Positions 45,815 through 54,343 of a stretch of DNA of 64,000 nt are shown here, in pieces; the first letter of the stretch is position 1, and each line of letters starts with the position of its first letter. This DNA comes from Scytonema hofmannii PCC 7110 (GTDB lineage Bacteria > Cyanobacteriota > Cyanobacteriia > Cyanobacteriales > Nostocaceae). The stretch is taken from assembly GCF_000346485.2 (NCBI RefSeq), contig NZ_KQ976354.1, forward strand, positions 6,819,269-6,883,268, given 5' to 3'. Made by a program: the position numbers and the translations under genes. Under the pieces are notes generated by a model that ran no database searches, was not told where the DNA came from, and saw only the letters and a program-made list of their open reading frames with translations.

Positions 45815-46924
45815 CTATTTTCGGTTGTCGGGCTGTTGAGCAAGGAACATTTTTTCTTCTATAGTCTTTCTGGCTTCTTCTATCTGTGCCGCTAGCTTTT
45901 CTTCGTCAGGTAGTTTTAATTGATACTCTGCGGCTAGGACATTAGGTAAATTGGCTAATGCATAGTGTACAACAGCTTCATCTTTTTCGCTACACAATAT
46001 TAAACCACCGGGGGGATTTTCTCCTGGATATGTCCAATTTTCTTTGGCGTAATTAACATAAAAATTCATTTGTCCGGTGTCAGCAGGTGTTAGTTTTCCT
46101 AATTTCAAGTCAATAATTATAAGACATTTCAACACCCGATGGAAGAATAATAAATCTACTCTATACCACTCATCACCAATACGTAACCGTCGCTGACGAC
46201 CGACAAAAGAATATTCACTGCCTAATTCTAGTAAAAAATGCTCTAAATTATCAATTAAAGCTTGTTCTAAATCGCTTTCTGAGTATTCATCCTTTAACCC
46301 TAAAAATTCTAATATGAAGGAGTCTTTAATTTCTTGTTCTGGAGTTATGATATCTTCTTTTTGCTTTTCTTCACCTTTATTCAGTAATGACGCTTTATCT
46401 TCCGAAATGGCTACTCGTTCATAAAATTGACTTTCTATTTGTCTTTTAAGTTGTCTTTCGCTCCACCCAGCCCTTAGTGCTTCAGCTTCATAAAATTTTA
46501 TAGCATTGATATTTTTAACAGTCAAAAGTCGCACATAATGCGACCAAGGTAATGAAAATTCTTTGGCTAAAGCTGATAAATCTAATTGACCAGACACTGT
46601 CTGGTCAATATTAGTATATAAGTTAGATTTGCCAGACAGTGTCTGGCAAATGTTCCATTCTAAGTAAAAAGCACGCATTTGTTGGAGATTACTTCGAGAA
46701 AACCCTTTGCCAAATCTTGCTAATAAATCGTCTGACAATCGTTTGATGACGGCTGCCCCATACTCTGCTCTCTGCTCTCCACTCTGCTCAAGCTCTACAA
46801 TTCTACGCCCTATTTCCCAGTAAGTCGCCGTCATGATGGCATTCACCGAACGAGCCGCAGCACGACGAGATGATTCAAGTAATTTGATTACATCAGTGAG
46901 AGTATTGTCGTAGCCGTCGATCAT
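45815..46924 (-). CDS. YhcG-family PDDEXK nuclease domain protein
   Basis: This 369-residue protein (ATG at 46924) has the N-terminal DUF1016 domain (ARSVNAIMTATYWEIGRRIV, then LSLPWSHYVRLLTVKN-type residues) and the C-terminal PD-(D/E)XK nuclease fold with RIGDEWYRVDLLFFHRVLKC and LIIIDLKLGKLTPADTGQMN. The family is linked to mobile DNA and defence. Two perfect 23-bp palindromes within the gene encode the repeated ICQTLSGK / DQTVSGQ segments (about residues 106-125). Confidence 0.88.
   Translation of the reverse strand: MIDGYDNTLTDVIKLLESSRRAAARSVNAIMTATYWEIGRRIVELEQSGEQRAEYGAAVIKRLSDDLLARFGKGFSRSNLQQMRAFYLEWNICQTLSGKSNLYTNIDQTVSGQLDLSALAKEFSLPWSHYVRLLTVKNINAIKFYEAEALRAGWSERQLKRQIESQFYERVAISEDKASLLNKGEEKQKEDIITPEQEIKDSFILEFLGLKDEYSESDLEQALIDNLEHFLLELGSEYSFVGRQRRLRIGDEWYRVDLLFFHRVLKCLIIIDLKLGKLTPADTGQMNFYVNYAKENWTYPGENPPGGLILCSEKDEAVVHYALANLPNVLAAEYQLKLPDEEKLAAQIEEARKTIEEKMFLAQQPDNRK
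46586..46608. repeat. perfect 23-bp palindrome inside the YhcG gene (A)
   Basis: TTGACCAGACA, C, TGTCTGGTCAA: 11-bp perfect arms. It encodes DQTVSGQ in frame on the minus strand. Confidence 0.9.
46628..46650. repeat. perfect 23-bp palindrome inside the YhcG gene (B)
   Basis: TTTGCCAGACA, G, TGTCTGGCAAA: 11-bp perfect arms sharing the core CCAGACA-N-TGTCTGG with the palindrome 42 bp away. It encodes CQTLSGK in frame. Confidence 0.9.
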
Positions 46925-47007
46925 AAGAGGTAAGATAATTTGCAAAAAGTGTTTTAAATAATACTATACTTTTCATTATAATTGAAACGTTTTTTGGAAA
47001 AGACTCA

Positions 47008-47038
47008 GATCCCCGACTTCTTTAAGAAGTCGGGGATC
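47008..47038. repeat. 31-bp palindromic repeat (copy 4 of 6)
   Basis: GATCCCCGACTTCTT followed by TAAGAAGTCGGGGATC, located between the YhcG gene start and the desaturase stop. Confidence 0.85.
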
Positions 47039-47077
47039 TTTTAAGACTGCTGTATAGAGTAGTTTGAAGATAATTAA

Positions 47078-47926
47078 CTAAATTCCCACTTTCGGTTTTG
47101 GAAACATGGTAACTTTCTTAGCTAATCCCAAATTTTGCAGAATTTTAATTGACCACCAAGTCATATCTATTTCCCACCAATGCAATCCAGCTTGTGCTAC
47201 ATTTGGGTGAGCGTGATGATTGTTGTGCCAACCTTCTCCATAAGTTAAAATTGCTGCCCACCAAAGATTACGAGAATTATCATTTAACTGGAAATTGCGA
47301 TAACCACTAATGTGGGTTGCAGAATTAATGAGCCACGTGGTGTGCCAAAGCAAAACAGCTCTGAGAAAAACGCCATAGATAATAAAACTCCAACCTCCCA
47401 AAGCATACAATAAGGCACCCAAGGGAATTTGAAGCAGTAAAAAGTAACGATCTAACCAACGATAATATGCATCGCGCTCTATTTCAGGAGCAAATCTTTT
47501 ATAGTGTTCGGGGTCAAAAAACTCCGAACGCGGATAAAATATCCAAAGCATATGACTCCACCAAAAACCACGCCGGGAAGAGTAAGGATCTTTGTCTATG
47601 TTCTCTGTATGGGCGTGGTGTAACCGATGCCCAGCAACCCAAAAGGTTGGTCCTCCTTGTATGGCAAGAGCGCCTAATGTGGCGATCGCATATTCTAACC
47701 ATTTTGGTACAGAAAAACTGCGGTGGCTCAAAAGTCGGTGATAGCCTAGGCAAATTCCAATACTGCCAAACAACCAGTGTAGGAATATTGTTATTGCTAA
47801 AGCAGACCAAGAAAAACACCAGGGAGCGAGCATTGCCAGGGCATGAATCGTACCGAAAAATGCCACATTAGTCCAGCTCAGAGCAAATGACTGCTTCAAG
47901 GCAGCCGCATCTGAGTTTATAGTCAT
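47078..47926 (-). CDS. desC: acyl-lipid/acyl-CoA delta-9 type fatty acid desaturase
   Basis: This 282-residue membrane di-iron enzyme introduces the first double bond into fatty acids. The three histidine boxes are HRLLSHRSF, HRLHHAHTE and HNNHHAH, spaced as in DesC/Ole1-type desaturases, with four membrane segments between. It is divergent from a TetR-type regulator; two palindromic sites in the shared 138-bp gap make control by that regulator likely. It should respond to membrane fluidity or temperature. Confidence 0.92.
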   Translation of the reverse strand: MTINSDAAALKQSFALSWTNVAFFGTIHALAMLAPWCFSWSALAITIFLHWLFGSIGICLGYHRLLSHRSFSVPKWLEYAIATLGALAIQGGPTFWVAGHRLHHAHTENIDKDPYSSRRGFWWSHMLWIFYPRSEFFDPEHYKRFAPEIERDAYYRWLDRYFLLLQIPLGALLYALGGWSFIIYGVFLRAVLLWHTTWLINSATHISGYRNFQLNDNSRNLWWAAILTYGEGWHNNHHAHPNVAQAGLHWWEIDMTWWSIKILQNLGLAKKVTMFPKPKVGI

Positions 47927-47989
47927 GAATTTTTCCTTCCACGTAAGTACTGTAGAAACTAGGGGAGAGAGTTAAAGTAGGAATTGAGA

Positions 47990-48006
47990 GTGCAAGTGCC
48001 ACTTAC
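47990..48006. promoter_or_regulatory. palindromic operator 1 between desC and the TetR-type gene
   Basis: TGCAAGTGCCACTTACA is an inverted repeat (one mismatched pair) that matches the second site 47 bp away. The consensus is TGCAAGTGCYACTTRCA. Confidence 0.6.
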
Positions 48007-48036
48007 ATTTCCTAGCTTAGCAAAGATAAAATTTAA

Positions 48037-48053
48037 ATGCAAGTGCTACTTGC
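48037..48053. promoter_or_regulatory. palindromic operator 2 between desC and the TetR-type gene
   Basis: TGCAAGTGCTACTTGCA is a perfect inverted repeat with a 3-bp centre, extended to AATGCAAGTGCTACTTGCATT. It ends 9 bp before the regulator's ATG. Confidence 0.65.
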
Positions 48054-48064
48054 ATTCTTCACTT

Positions 48065-49276
48065 ATGAATGGTCAAATCATTTCAACTCGACAGCGACTG
48101 ATCGACGCAGCCAGATTCTTATTTGCAACTCAAGGAATCACAGAAACGACAACAAAAGCCGTTGCAGAATTAGCCGAAGTCAACGAAGTGACGCTTTTTC
48201 GGCATTTTGGGAATAAATACGGGTTGCTTTTAGCAGTCATTTCCGAATCCCCAGTGTTTCAAAAACTCGGTGAATTGTTAAAAATACAAGCCAGCCACAC
48301 GACCAGTGTTTATCAAGCTCTGAAAGATTATTGTGAAGATCGATTACAGACTCTGGATAAATTCCCACAGTTAGTTCGTTCTGTGGTTGGTGAGGCAGGA
48401 CATTACTCAGTTGAAAACCGTCAGGCGATTGGAAAAGGTTTAACCCAAGCCAACCACTATGTTGCTGAATACTTAGCAACAGTGATGGAACGAGAAAAGC
48501 TATATACGCATTTATCAGCCGACAAGCTAGCAAGTTTACTTAATAGTATGTTATTGGGGTATGCTGTAGTTGAATTTACAAGTGAATCTCACGAACTTTG
48601 GCGTAATAGAGATGAGTTTTTAGAAAATTTAGTAACGCTGTTTTTAAACCAAGTGACAAATTCTACTAGTTTAATAAATAGTGGCTCTCTACTAACAGAG
48701 AAAGTCATAGATTTATCAGCTCATTTAGTTCATACTATTTTGCAAAAAGCCAGAAAATCCGGGCTTCGAGATTATGCTCTCATGTACGTTTTATTTGGGG
48801 CGGGTTTATCTCCAGTAGAAATTGTCAACTTAGAGCGAATGCACCAAATAACAGATGCCAAACAGCACTTTTTACAAATAACTCAAGATTCTATTCGACA
48901 AGTGCCGATTAATCAATGGATTTTAGGGCAGCGATATGGTTCTTACACGCGCAATCCATTAACTCAATGGCTAAAGAGTCGTAAAGATGAGCACTTGGCA
49001 TTATTTCTTAACGATAATAGTGTGCCAATCTCAGAGATAGAAATACACCAACGCTGGCAAATTTTAACCGAAGGGTTATTGACACCTGAAGGGCAACAAC
49101 CAGTTATTGAGCAAGCTCAACAAACGTGGTGTGTGGATATGTTGATGAAGGGAATGAATTTGGAAGATATGAGTTTAATTACATGTTGGAACTTGACTAA
49201 ACTACAACCGTATGCTCGTCGAGCTAGAGAAAAAGCGGCTCTGAAGCAGGCTATTGTTTTAGATCGGAAACCTTAG
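48065..49276 (+). CDS. TetR-type regulator fused to a degenerate tyrosine-recombinase-like domain
   Basis: This 403-residue protein (ATG at 48065) is about twice the usual TetR length. Residues 1-50 are a TetR HTH (RQRLIDAARFLFATQGITET, VTLFRHFGNKYGLLLAVISE); about 50-200 is a helical ligand-binding-like domain. From about 220 on, GLRDYALMYVLFGAGLSPVE, VPINQWILGQRYGS and MLMKGMNLEDMSLITCWNLT followed by LQPYARRAREKAA follow the layout of a phage-integrase catalytic core. The catalytic Arg after AGL is Ser, and the H-x-x-R and G-H boxes are not kept, so it cannot be an active recombinase. It probably controls the divergent desC through the two palindromes. Confidence 0.75.
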   Translation: MNGQIISTRQRLIDAARFLFATQGITETTTKAVAELAEVNEVTLFRHFGNKYGLLLAVISESPVFQKLGELLKIQASHTTSVYQALKDYCEDRLQTLDKFPQLVRSVVGEAGHYSVENRQAIGKGLTQANHYVAEYLATVMEREKLYTHLSADKLASLLNSMLLGYAVVEFTSESHELWRNRDEFLENLVTLFLNQVTNSTSLINSGSLLTEKVIDLSAHLVHTILQKARKSGLRDYALMYVLFGAGLSPVEIVNLERMHQITDAKQHFLQITQDSIRQVPINQWILGQRYGSYTRNPLTQWLKSRKDEHLALFLNDNSVPISEIEIHQRWQILTEGLLTPEGQQPVIEQAQQTWCVDMLMKGMNLEDMSLITCWNLTKLQPYARRAREKAALKQAIVLDRKP

Positions 49277-49281
49277 GAAGA

Positions 49282-49324
49282 AAGGGAGTAGGGAGTAGGG
49301 AGTAGGGGGTAGAGGGTAGGGGGT
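49282..49324. repeat. GGGAGTA/GGGGGTA heptamer tract
   Basis: About six imperfect heptamers (GGGAGTA, then GGGGGTA variants) lie just after the TetR-type gene. Confidence 0.8.
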
Positions 49325-49410
49325 AGGGGCTATTCCCTCTCCAGTATGAACGGGCGGGGACGCCCGTTCCACAACAAAATGCCACAACAAAATGCTGTGG
49401 TTCTAGACTC

Positions 49411-49482
49411 TGGTCACTGGTCACTGGTCACTGGTCACTGGTCACTGGTCACTGGTCACTGGTCACTGGTCACTGGTCACTG
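49411..49482. repeat. GGTCACT heptamer repeat tract
   Basis: Ten tandem units of GGTCACT reach the stop of the biliverdin reductase-like gene. It is the longest uniform run of this unit in the window. A hairpin with arms GAACGGGCG/CGCCCGTTC is present at about 49348-49369. Confidence 0.9.
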
Positions 49483-50490
49483 TTAACAAGCACTGTTAAC
49501 AAGCACTGTTACGCCCTCTTCAGTAGAACGCCTTGCTGCATCTGCAACTCTAAGAGTGTATAAACTTTCCTCTGGAGTTAGATACAAGGGAGTGCCATTG
49601 ATTAAACGATCCAAAACCATTGTTGTATCTTTAGCAAATAAACCTCGTCGAGTTCCAATTTCTATAGGTTTTCTTTCTCCTGCTTGTACCAGAACACCCG
49701 TATCGTCATTAAAAAGAAGTCCTCCATTTTCGCCATGAACTTCAAACTTACGTTCTAGTTGCCATAGAGTCTCACCTTTACCATAAATAACGTGACCTAA
49801 CAATCCACTGCGAAAGGAAAGTTGAGCTTCACAGAAACAGCTTTGGTAATAATCTGTTTCTACTGTCCAAAATCGGTTATGACAATTTACCGACATAACT
49901 TCACCAAATAAATCTATAAGACGGTGCAATCGGGACAAACCACCTATCAACGGAAAACCAAAAAGCTCGTGATTGTACGTCCATTTTCGAGGTGCGGGAT
50001 GTTCGGGTTTGATAGTGTTGTAACGGACAAAAAATGCTTGACCAATTTTCGGTAAGTGTTGCTTTACAGCTTGATGTAATCCACCCAACATTTCAATATG
50101 TTCGACGTGTAAAAGTCGGTTTTGTGTTTTTGAAAGTGCGATTAATTCTTCAGCTTCTACCACATCAAAAGAAAGTGGATATTCTACTACCACATGTTTG
50201 CCATTCTTCAACGCTTCCCGTACAACTGCGCCGTGATCCCTATTGACACTACAAATGACAACCAAGTCTACATTTTCTTGCTGCACAAGATCTTGCCAAG
50301 AATCGACCATTTCTGCTTGGTAGTTTCTGGCAAAGGCTTCTGTCTTTTCTGGTGTATTGCCAGCCACTGCAACTAAATGGGAACGCTCATCTTGTAGAAA
50401 TGCCTCAGCCCTGAGCTTTGCGGCAGCTCCAGTACCAACTAAACCTACTCGTACAGAATTTTCTTGCAAAAATACTGAGTTACTATACAT
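49483..50490 (-). CDS. bvdR: Gfo/Idh/MocA oxidoreductase, biliverdin reductase (BvdR)-like
   Basis: This 335-residue protein (ATG at 50490) has a Rossmann N-terminus VRVGLVGTGAAAKLRAEAF and the dinucleotide-side NGKHVVVEYPLSFDV. The C-terminal half includes LLHVEHIEMLGGLHQAVKQH, PAPRKWTYNHELFGFPLIGG and GTRRGLFAKDTTMVLDRL, which resemble Synechocystis BvdR as I remember it. That enzyme reduces biliverdin to bilirubin with NAD(P)H and affects phycobilisome formation. Heme oxygenase at 24.8 kb supplies its substrate. Other Gfo/Idh functions cannot be excluded without comparison. Confidence 0.75.
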   Translation of the reverse strand: MYSNSVFLQENSVRVGLVGTGAAAKLRAEAFLQDERSHLVAVAGNTPEKTEAFARNYQAEMVDSWQDLVQQENVDLVVICSVNRDHGAVVREALKNGKHVVVEYPLSFDVVEAEELIALSKTQNRLLHVEHIEMLGGLHQAVKQHLPKIGQAFFVRYNTIKPEHPAPRKWTYNHELFGFPLIGGLSRLHRLIDLFGEVMSVNCHNRFWTVETDYYQSCFCEAQLSFRSGLLGHVIYGKGETLWQLERKFEVHGENGGLLFNDDTGVLVQAGERKPIEIGTRRGLFAKDTTMVLDRLINGTPLYLTPEESLYTLRVADAARRSTEEGVTVLVNSAC

Positions 50491-51381
<891 letters not shown>

Positions 51382-51395
51382 AGGCCATTCCTCTT

Positions 51396-51500
51396 CATAC
51401 CATTTTGGATAGGTGGATTTTAGATGAGTGGATTGAGACAGCCTTGCTTAGACTTAATCTCAACCAACTATCTGTCTCATTCTTTTTTCAATTTGGTATT
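51396..51500. repeat. about 105-bp dispersed repeat, copy 2
   Basis: It begins CATACCATTTTGGAT and ends CAATTTGGTATT, similar along its length to 8790-8893. Termini ATACCA/TGGTAT are inverted. It lies 15 bp after the petF stop. Confidence 0.6.
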
Positions 51501-51551
51501 AAATATCAGCTTTTTCCAAAAACAATTGCTGTCGTAAAGACAGCATAAGAA

Positions 51552-51598
51552 AAAAGCAGCACAGACAAAAGATTGTTGGCTTTGCTGTGTCTGCTTTA
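51552..51598 (+). terminator. long imperfect hairpin after petF
   Basis: AAAAGCAGCACAGACAAAAG at the left pairs imperfectly with CTTTGCTGTGTCTGCTTT at the right. It may be a transcript-stabilising or terminating structure. Confidence 0.5.
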
Positions 51599-51640
51599 TA
51601 CACCTACTTTGGCAATTAGTCTAAGTTTATGTTAAATAGT

Positions 51641-51675
51641 ACCGAACGCAGCGCTAACTGTGTTCGGTGCTTTAT
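51641..51675 (+). terminator. Rho-independent terminator downstream of petF
   Basis: ACCGAACGCAG and CTGTGTTCGGT form an 11-bp stem (one G-T pair) with a 6-base loop, followed by GCTTTATT. Confidence 0.65.
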
Positions 51676-51751
51676 TGACCTAATATTTAGTGTGACACCT
51701 ATTTGCAAGGCATGGGGCATTTGTCACTGGTCACTGGTCACTGGTCATTTT

Positions 51752-53359
51752 CTATCCTGGTAGTTTGTTGTTTTGCTCGATCGCATTCCTGAAAACTTCC
51801 ATTTTTGTTCCAGGATAATAAAATTGGAGGATTTTTGGGCTTGACCAGCCGAGGCGGGCTAAATTTTGAGCACCTGTTTGGCTTAAGCCTACTCCGTGTC
51901 CCAACCCACCACCAATAAAGGCGTATCCCCAAAGACCAGGTTGCCCTTTATTGAGGGGTTTTAGATAGAAAAATGTACTGACAGGAGCGGCAAAAGCACT
52001 GCGAACTTCGTCTTTATGTAGTGTAAAAGCACCTATATTTGTATCGACTTCTAATTTGAGAATACGTCCGCTCTTGCTTCTTTCTACGACTTGCATCTCT
52101 TTAATAGTTTTAAATTTTGCATAGGGGCTTTTCTTCACTTTCAGAAATTTTTGCAAGTCTTGGGCAATATCTTCTAGTTTAGTTTCCCTTTGCCACCGGA
52201 ATAAGTCCCTCTGACTCTCGTTAAATCCTTGCTTGAGATTGATAAACTGTTGAAAGTTATTTTCATTCTTCAAACTTTGCCCGGATAAATTCCATAGATT
52301 GTTACTTGGGGCATCTACCACGGGTTGTAGGTAAGGACGGTCATCACCATTCCAAACATCACTAAAAGACGCTGTCACGCCACCAGTGGTGGAAGAATAG
52401 AGGGCATCTACTAGCTGATTTTGATAGATCAGTACCATACCTCGTGTTGCTGCGATCGCTCGATCCGTATTCGCAGTGACTCCATTCAAACCATAGTAAA
52501 CTTGACAGTGAGTATCCGCGCATAATTGATACCCATCTATAGCAAATCTATGTACATTTCTTAAGGCATAAGTCCGCGCAATAACTGCTTGCACTTCTAA
52601 CGCTGCTGTTGGTGATGAAGCGCCAATTTCATAGGGTACAACTCCACGCAGATAGGTTTCTAAAGGCACTTCGTTAACCAAAGTAAAACTTCCGTATGCA
52701 TTGGGCTGAACTTCCATCCTTCCGGCATACAGACGTGCATTCTCCGGTTTTTGACTTTCATTGACCCGAATTAAATTCTGGTTGCTGCTAATCTGTATAT
52801 TCTTCTGAGTGTAGCTTTTGCCATTTGCTTGCCAGCTTAAAAGCGGTACTTGTTGCAAAATTTGGGTATCGACAAATACCGTCTTATGACCGGCGGCTAG
52901 TACGCTTTGTACGAGCAAGCGTCTGAGTAAAGGCGTTTTGTATACAGACCGTTTTGCCCACACTTGCCAGCGATCCGGCTGAGCAATCTCCACTTCTATG
53001 CCCCGTTCTCGCCACTTTCTAGCACTATCTTCAGCAGTCTCATAAGTACGGTAGACTCCTAAAACCACTCTTTCCTCGACTGCGGCTTGCGGTAAAGGTT
53101 GCATTTTAACTTCTAGCTTTACCGGCTTGTTGGTGACAACGATTTGTTGTCTGTTGCCGTCCTGAAATTTTAGCTTCAGACTATCGCCTTTGGTAGGTTC
53201 GAGTAACAGCTTTTCTGTAGGTTCGTCTCCAAACCGCTGCACTATGCCAATCCTGAGTTCTGCATCCTTTGTTTTGCCCGCAGGTCCCGATGCACCTGTT
53301 AGACCTAGTAAACAAAATAAGGGGAGTAAGGTATAAGAAATACGCCAGATAATTTTCAT
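51752..53359 (-). CDS. SpoIID/LytB domain protein
   Basis: This 535-residue protein has an N-terminal signal sequence (IIWRISYTLLPLFCLLGLTG) and a SpoIID domain at about 215-470: VPLETYLRGVVPYEIGASSP, then ALEVQAVIARTYALRN and YSSTTGGVTASFSDVWNGDD. An SPOR-like segment (VVLGVYRTYETAEDSARKWR) lies at about 98-125. The C-terminal GGGLGHGVGLSQTGAQNLAR is the conserved SpoIID ending. SpoIID is a peptidoglycan lytic transglycosylase in sporulating bacteria; here it probably trims septal or lateral wall. Confidence 0.9.
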   Translation of the reverse strand: MKIIWRISYTLLPLFCLLGLTGASGPAGKTKDAELRIGIVQRFGDEPTEKLLLEPTKGDSLKLKFQDGNRQQIVVTNKPVKLEVKMQPLPQAAVEERVVLGVYRTYETAEDSARKWRERGIEVEIAQPDRWQVWAKRSVYKTPLLRRLLVQSVLAAGHKTVFVDTQILQQVPLLSWQANGKSYTQKNIQISSNQNLIRVNESQKPENARLYAGRMEVQPNAYGSFTLVNEVPLETYLRGVVPYEIGASSPTAALEVQAVIARTYALRNVHRFAIDGYQLCADTHCQVYYGLNGVTANTDRAIAATRGMVLIYQNQLVDALYSSTTGGVTASFSDVWNGDDRPYLQPVVDAPSNNLWNLSGQSLKNENNFQQFINLKQGFNESQRDLFRWQRETKLEDIAQDLQKFLKVKKSPYAKFKTIKEMQVVERSKSGRILKLEVDTNIGAFTLHKDEVRSAFAAPVSTFFYLKPLNKGQPGLWGYAFIGGGLGHGVGLSQTGAQNLARLGWSSPKILQFYYPGTKMEVFRNAIEQNNKLPG

Positions 53360-53999
53360 GAATCTTAGTATTGCCGCCAGATCTATCTAGGGGTAGTTGT
53401 TTTTTGATTATGAATGATGAACTGTTGCTGGTCAGCTTACGTCGTTTAATTTGGGAAGTTTTATTTGGTTCAGTCACTGCCCTATTTTTTAAGGCAGGAC
53501 TAGGTTTGTCAAAGAACTTGCTTAGAAGTTCAACAACTATAAAGAGCGATAATGGCTTTGCAACTATTTAGTTGAGTGTTGCGATTGCCACATTTATCAC
53601 CTCCTTTGCACATCTTACAATAATGTGCAATATTATTCCGGATAAACAAAAAATACAGTTCATTGGTACGAAACAGTGCCGATACCGTTGATTCTGTTAC
53701 CCAAACGATTGGCTTATTTACTGCAATCGTTATAAGAATAAATACTTAATTTCACTTCCTACAAAATCTATGGAGAAAGATGAAATCTCAGCATTTTCTA
53801 CATGGAGACGGCTATTTCACCACCAGTGTTCCTCATCATACTTTTGCAATATCATAAAATTTCTGGAACAATGTCGTGTTTGTACCATAAATTTTTTGAT
53901 GATAGTACTACCCATCTGACTTACACAATCAGTTGCTAGTTAAAGTCATAACGACTATGATTTATCTAAAGGCAATAAAATTTACTAACAAAACATACT
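53360..53999. other. intergenic region before sulfiredoxin
   Basis: These 640 bp contain a possible 53-codon plus-strand frame from ATG 53410 (MNDELLLVSLRRLIWEVLFG, then SVTALFFKAGLGLSKN) with one hydrophobic stretch; support is weak. The remainder is AT-rich and shows no repeat family or other coding frame. Confidence 0.35.
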
Positions 54000-54263
54000 A
54001 TGGTCAGAGTTCAAGAAATTCCTTTAAACCAAATACAGCGACCTTTGCCCAGAAAGAACGATCCAGAGAAAGTCCTAGCTTTAATGGAATCGATCGCAGA
54101 GATTGGACAGCAAGAGCCAATAGACGTTTTAGAAGTTGAGGGAAAATATTACGGATTTTCTGGGTGCCATCGCTACGAGGCATGCCAACGTTTGGGTAAA
54201 GAAACTATCATAGCCAGAGTCCGCAAAGCCCCTAAAAGTGTTCTCAAGATGCATTTGGCTTAA
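54000..54263 (+). CDS. srx: sulfiredoxin
   Basis: This 87-residue protein has the ParB/sulfiredoxin fold with the catalytic Cys in YGFSGCHRYEACQRLG and the N-terminal VRVQEIPLNQIQRPLPR. Sulfiredoxin uses ATP to reduce over-oxidised (sulfinic) peroxiredoxins. Length and motif match cyanobacterial Srx. The typical target, a 2-Cys peroxiredoxin, is not in this window. A heptamer tract (54269-54303) follows the stop. Confidence 0.93.
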   Translation: MVRVQEIPLNQIQRPLPRKNDPEKVLALMESIAEIGQQEPIDVLEVEGKYYGFSGCHRYEACQRLGKETIIARVRKAPKSVLKMHLA

Positions 54264-54268
54264 GAACA

Positions 54269-54303
54269 GTGACCAGTGACCAGTCACCAGTGACCAGTGA
54301 CCA
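54269..54303. repeat. CAGTGAC heptamer repeat tract
   Basis: Four to five CAGTGAC units, one of them CAGTCAC, between srx and the HTH-GrpE gene. Confidence 0.85.
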
Positions 54304-54343
54304 ATTTTTGTTTAAGATTTGAGTAGACGCGTAAAAACTAAGG

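Noticed and set aside
9206-49482. Heptamer tracts as possible CRISPR arrays
   Set aside because: The units are 7 bp with no spacers and no cas genes nearby; they are simple tandem heptamers.
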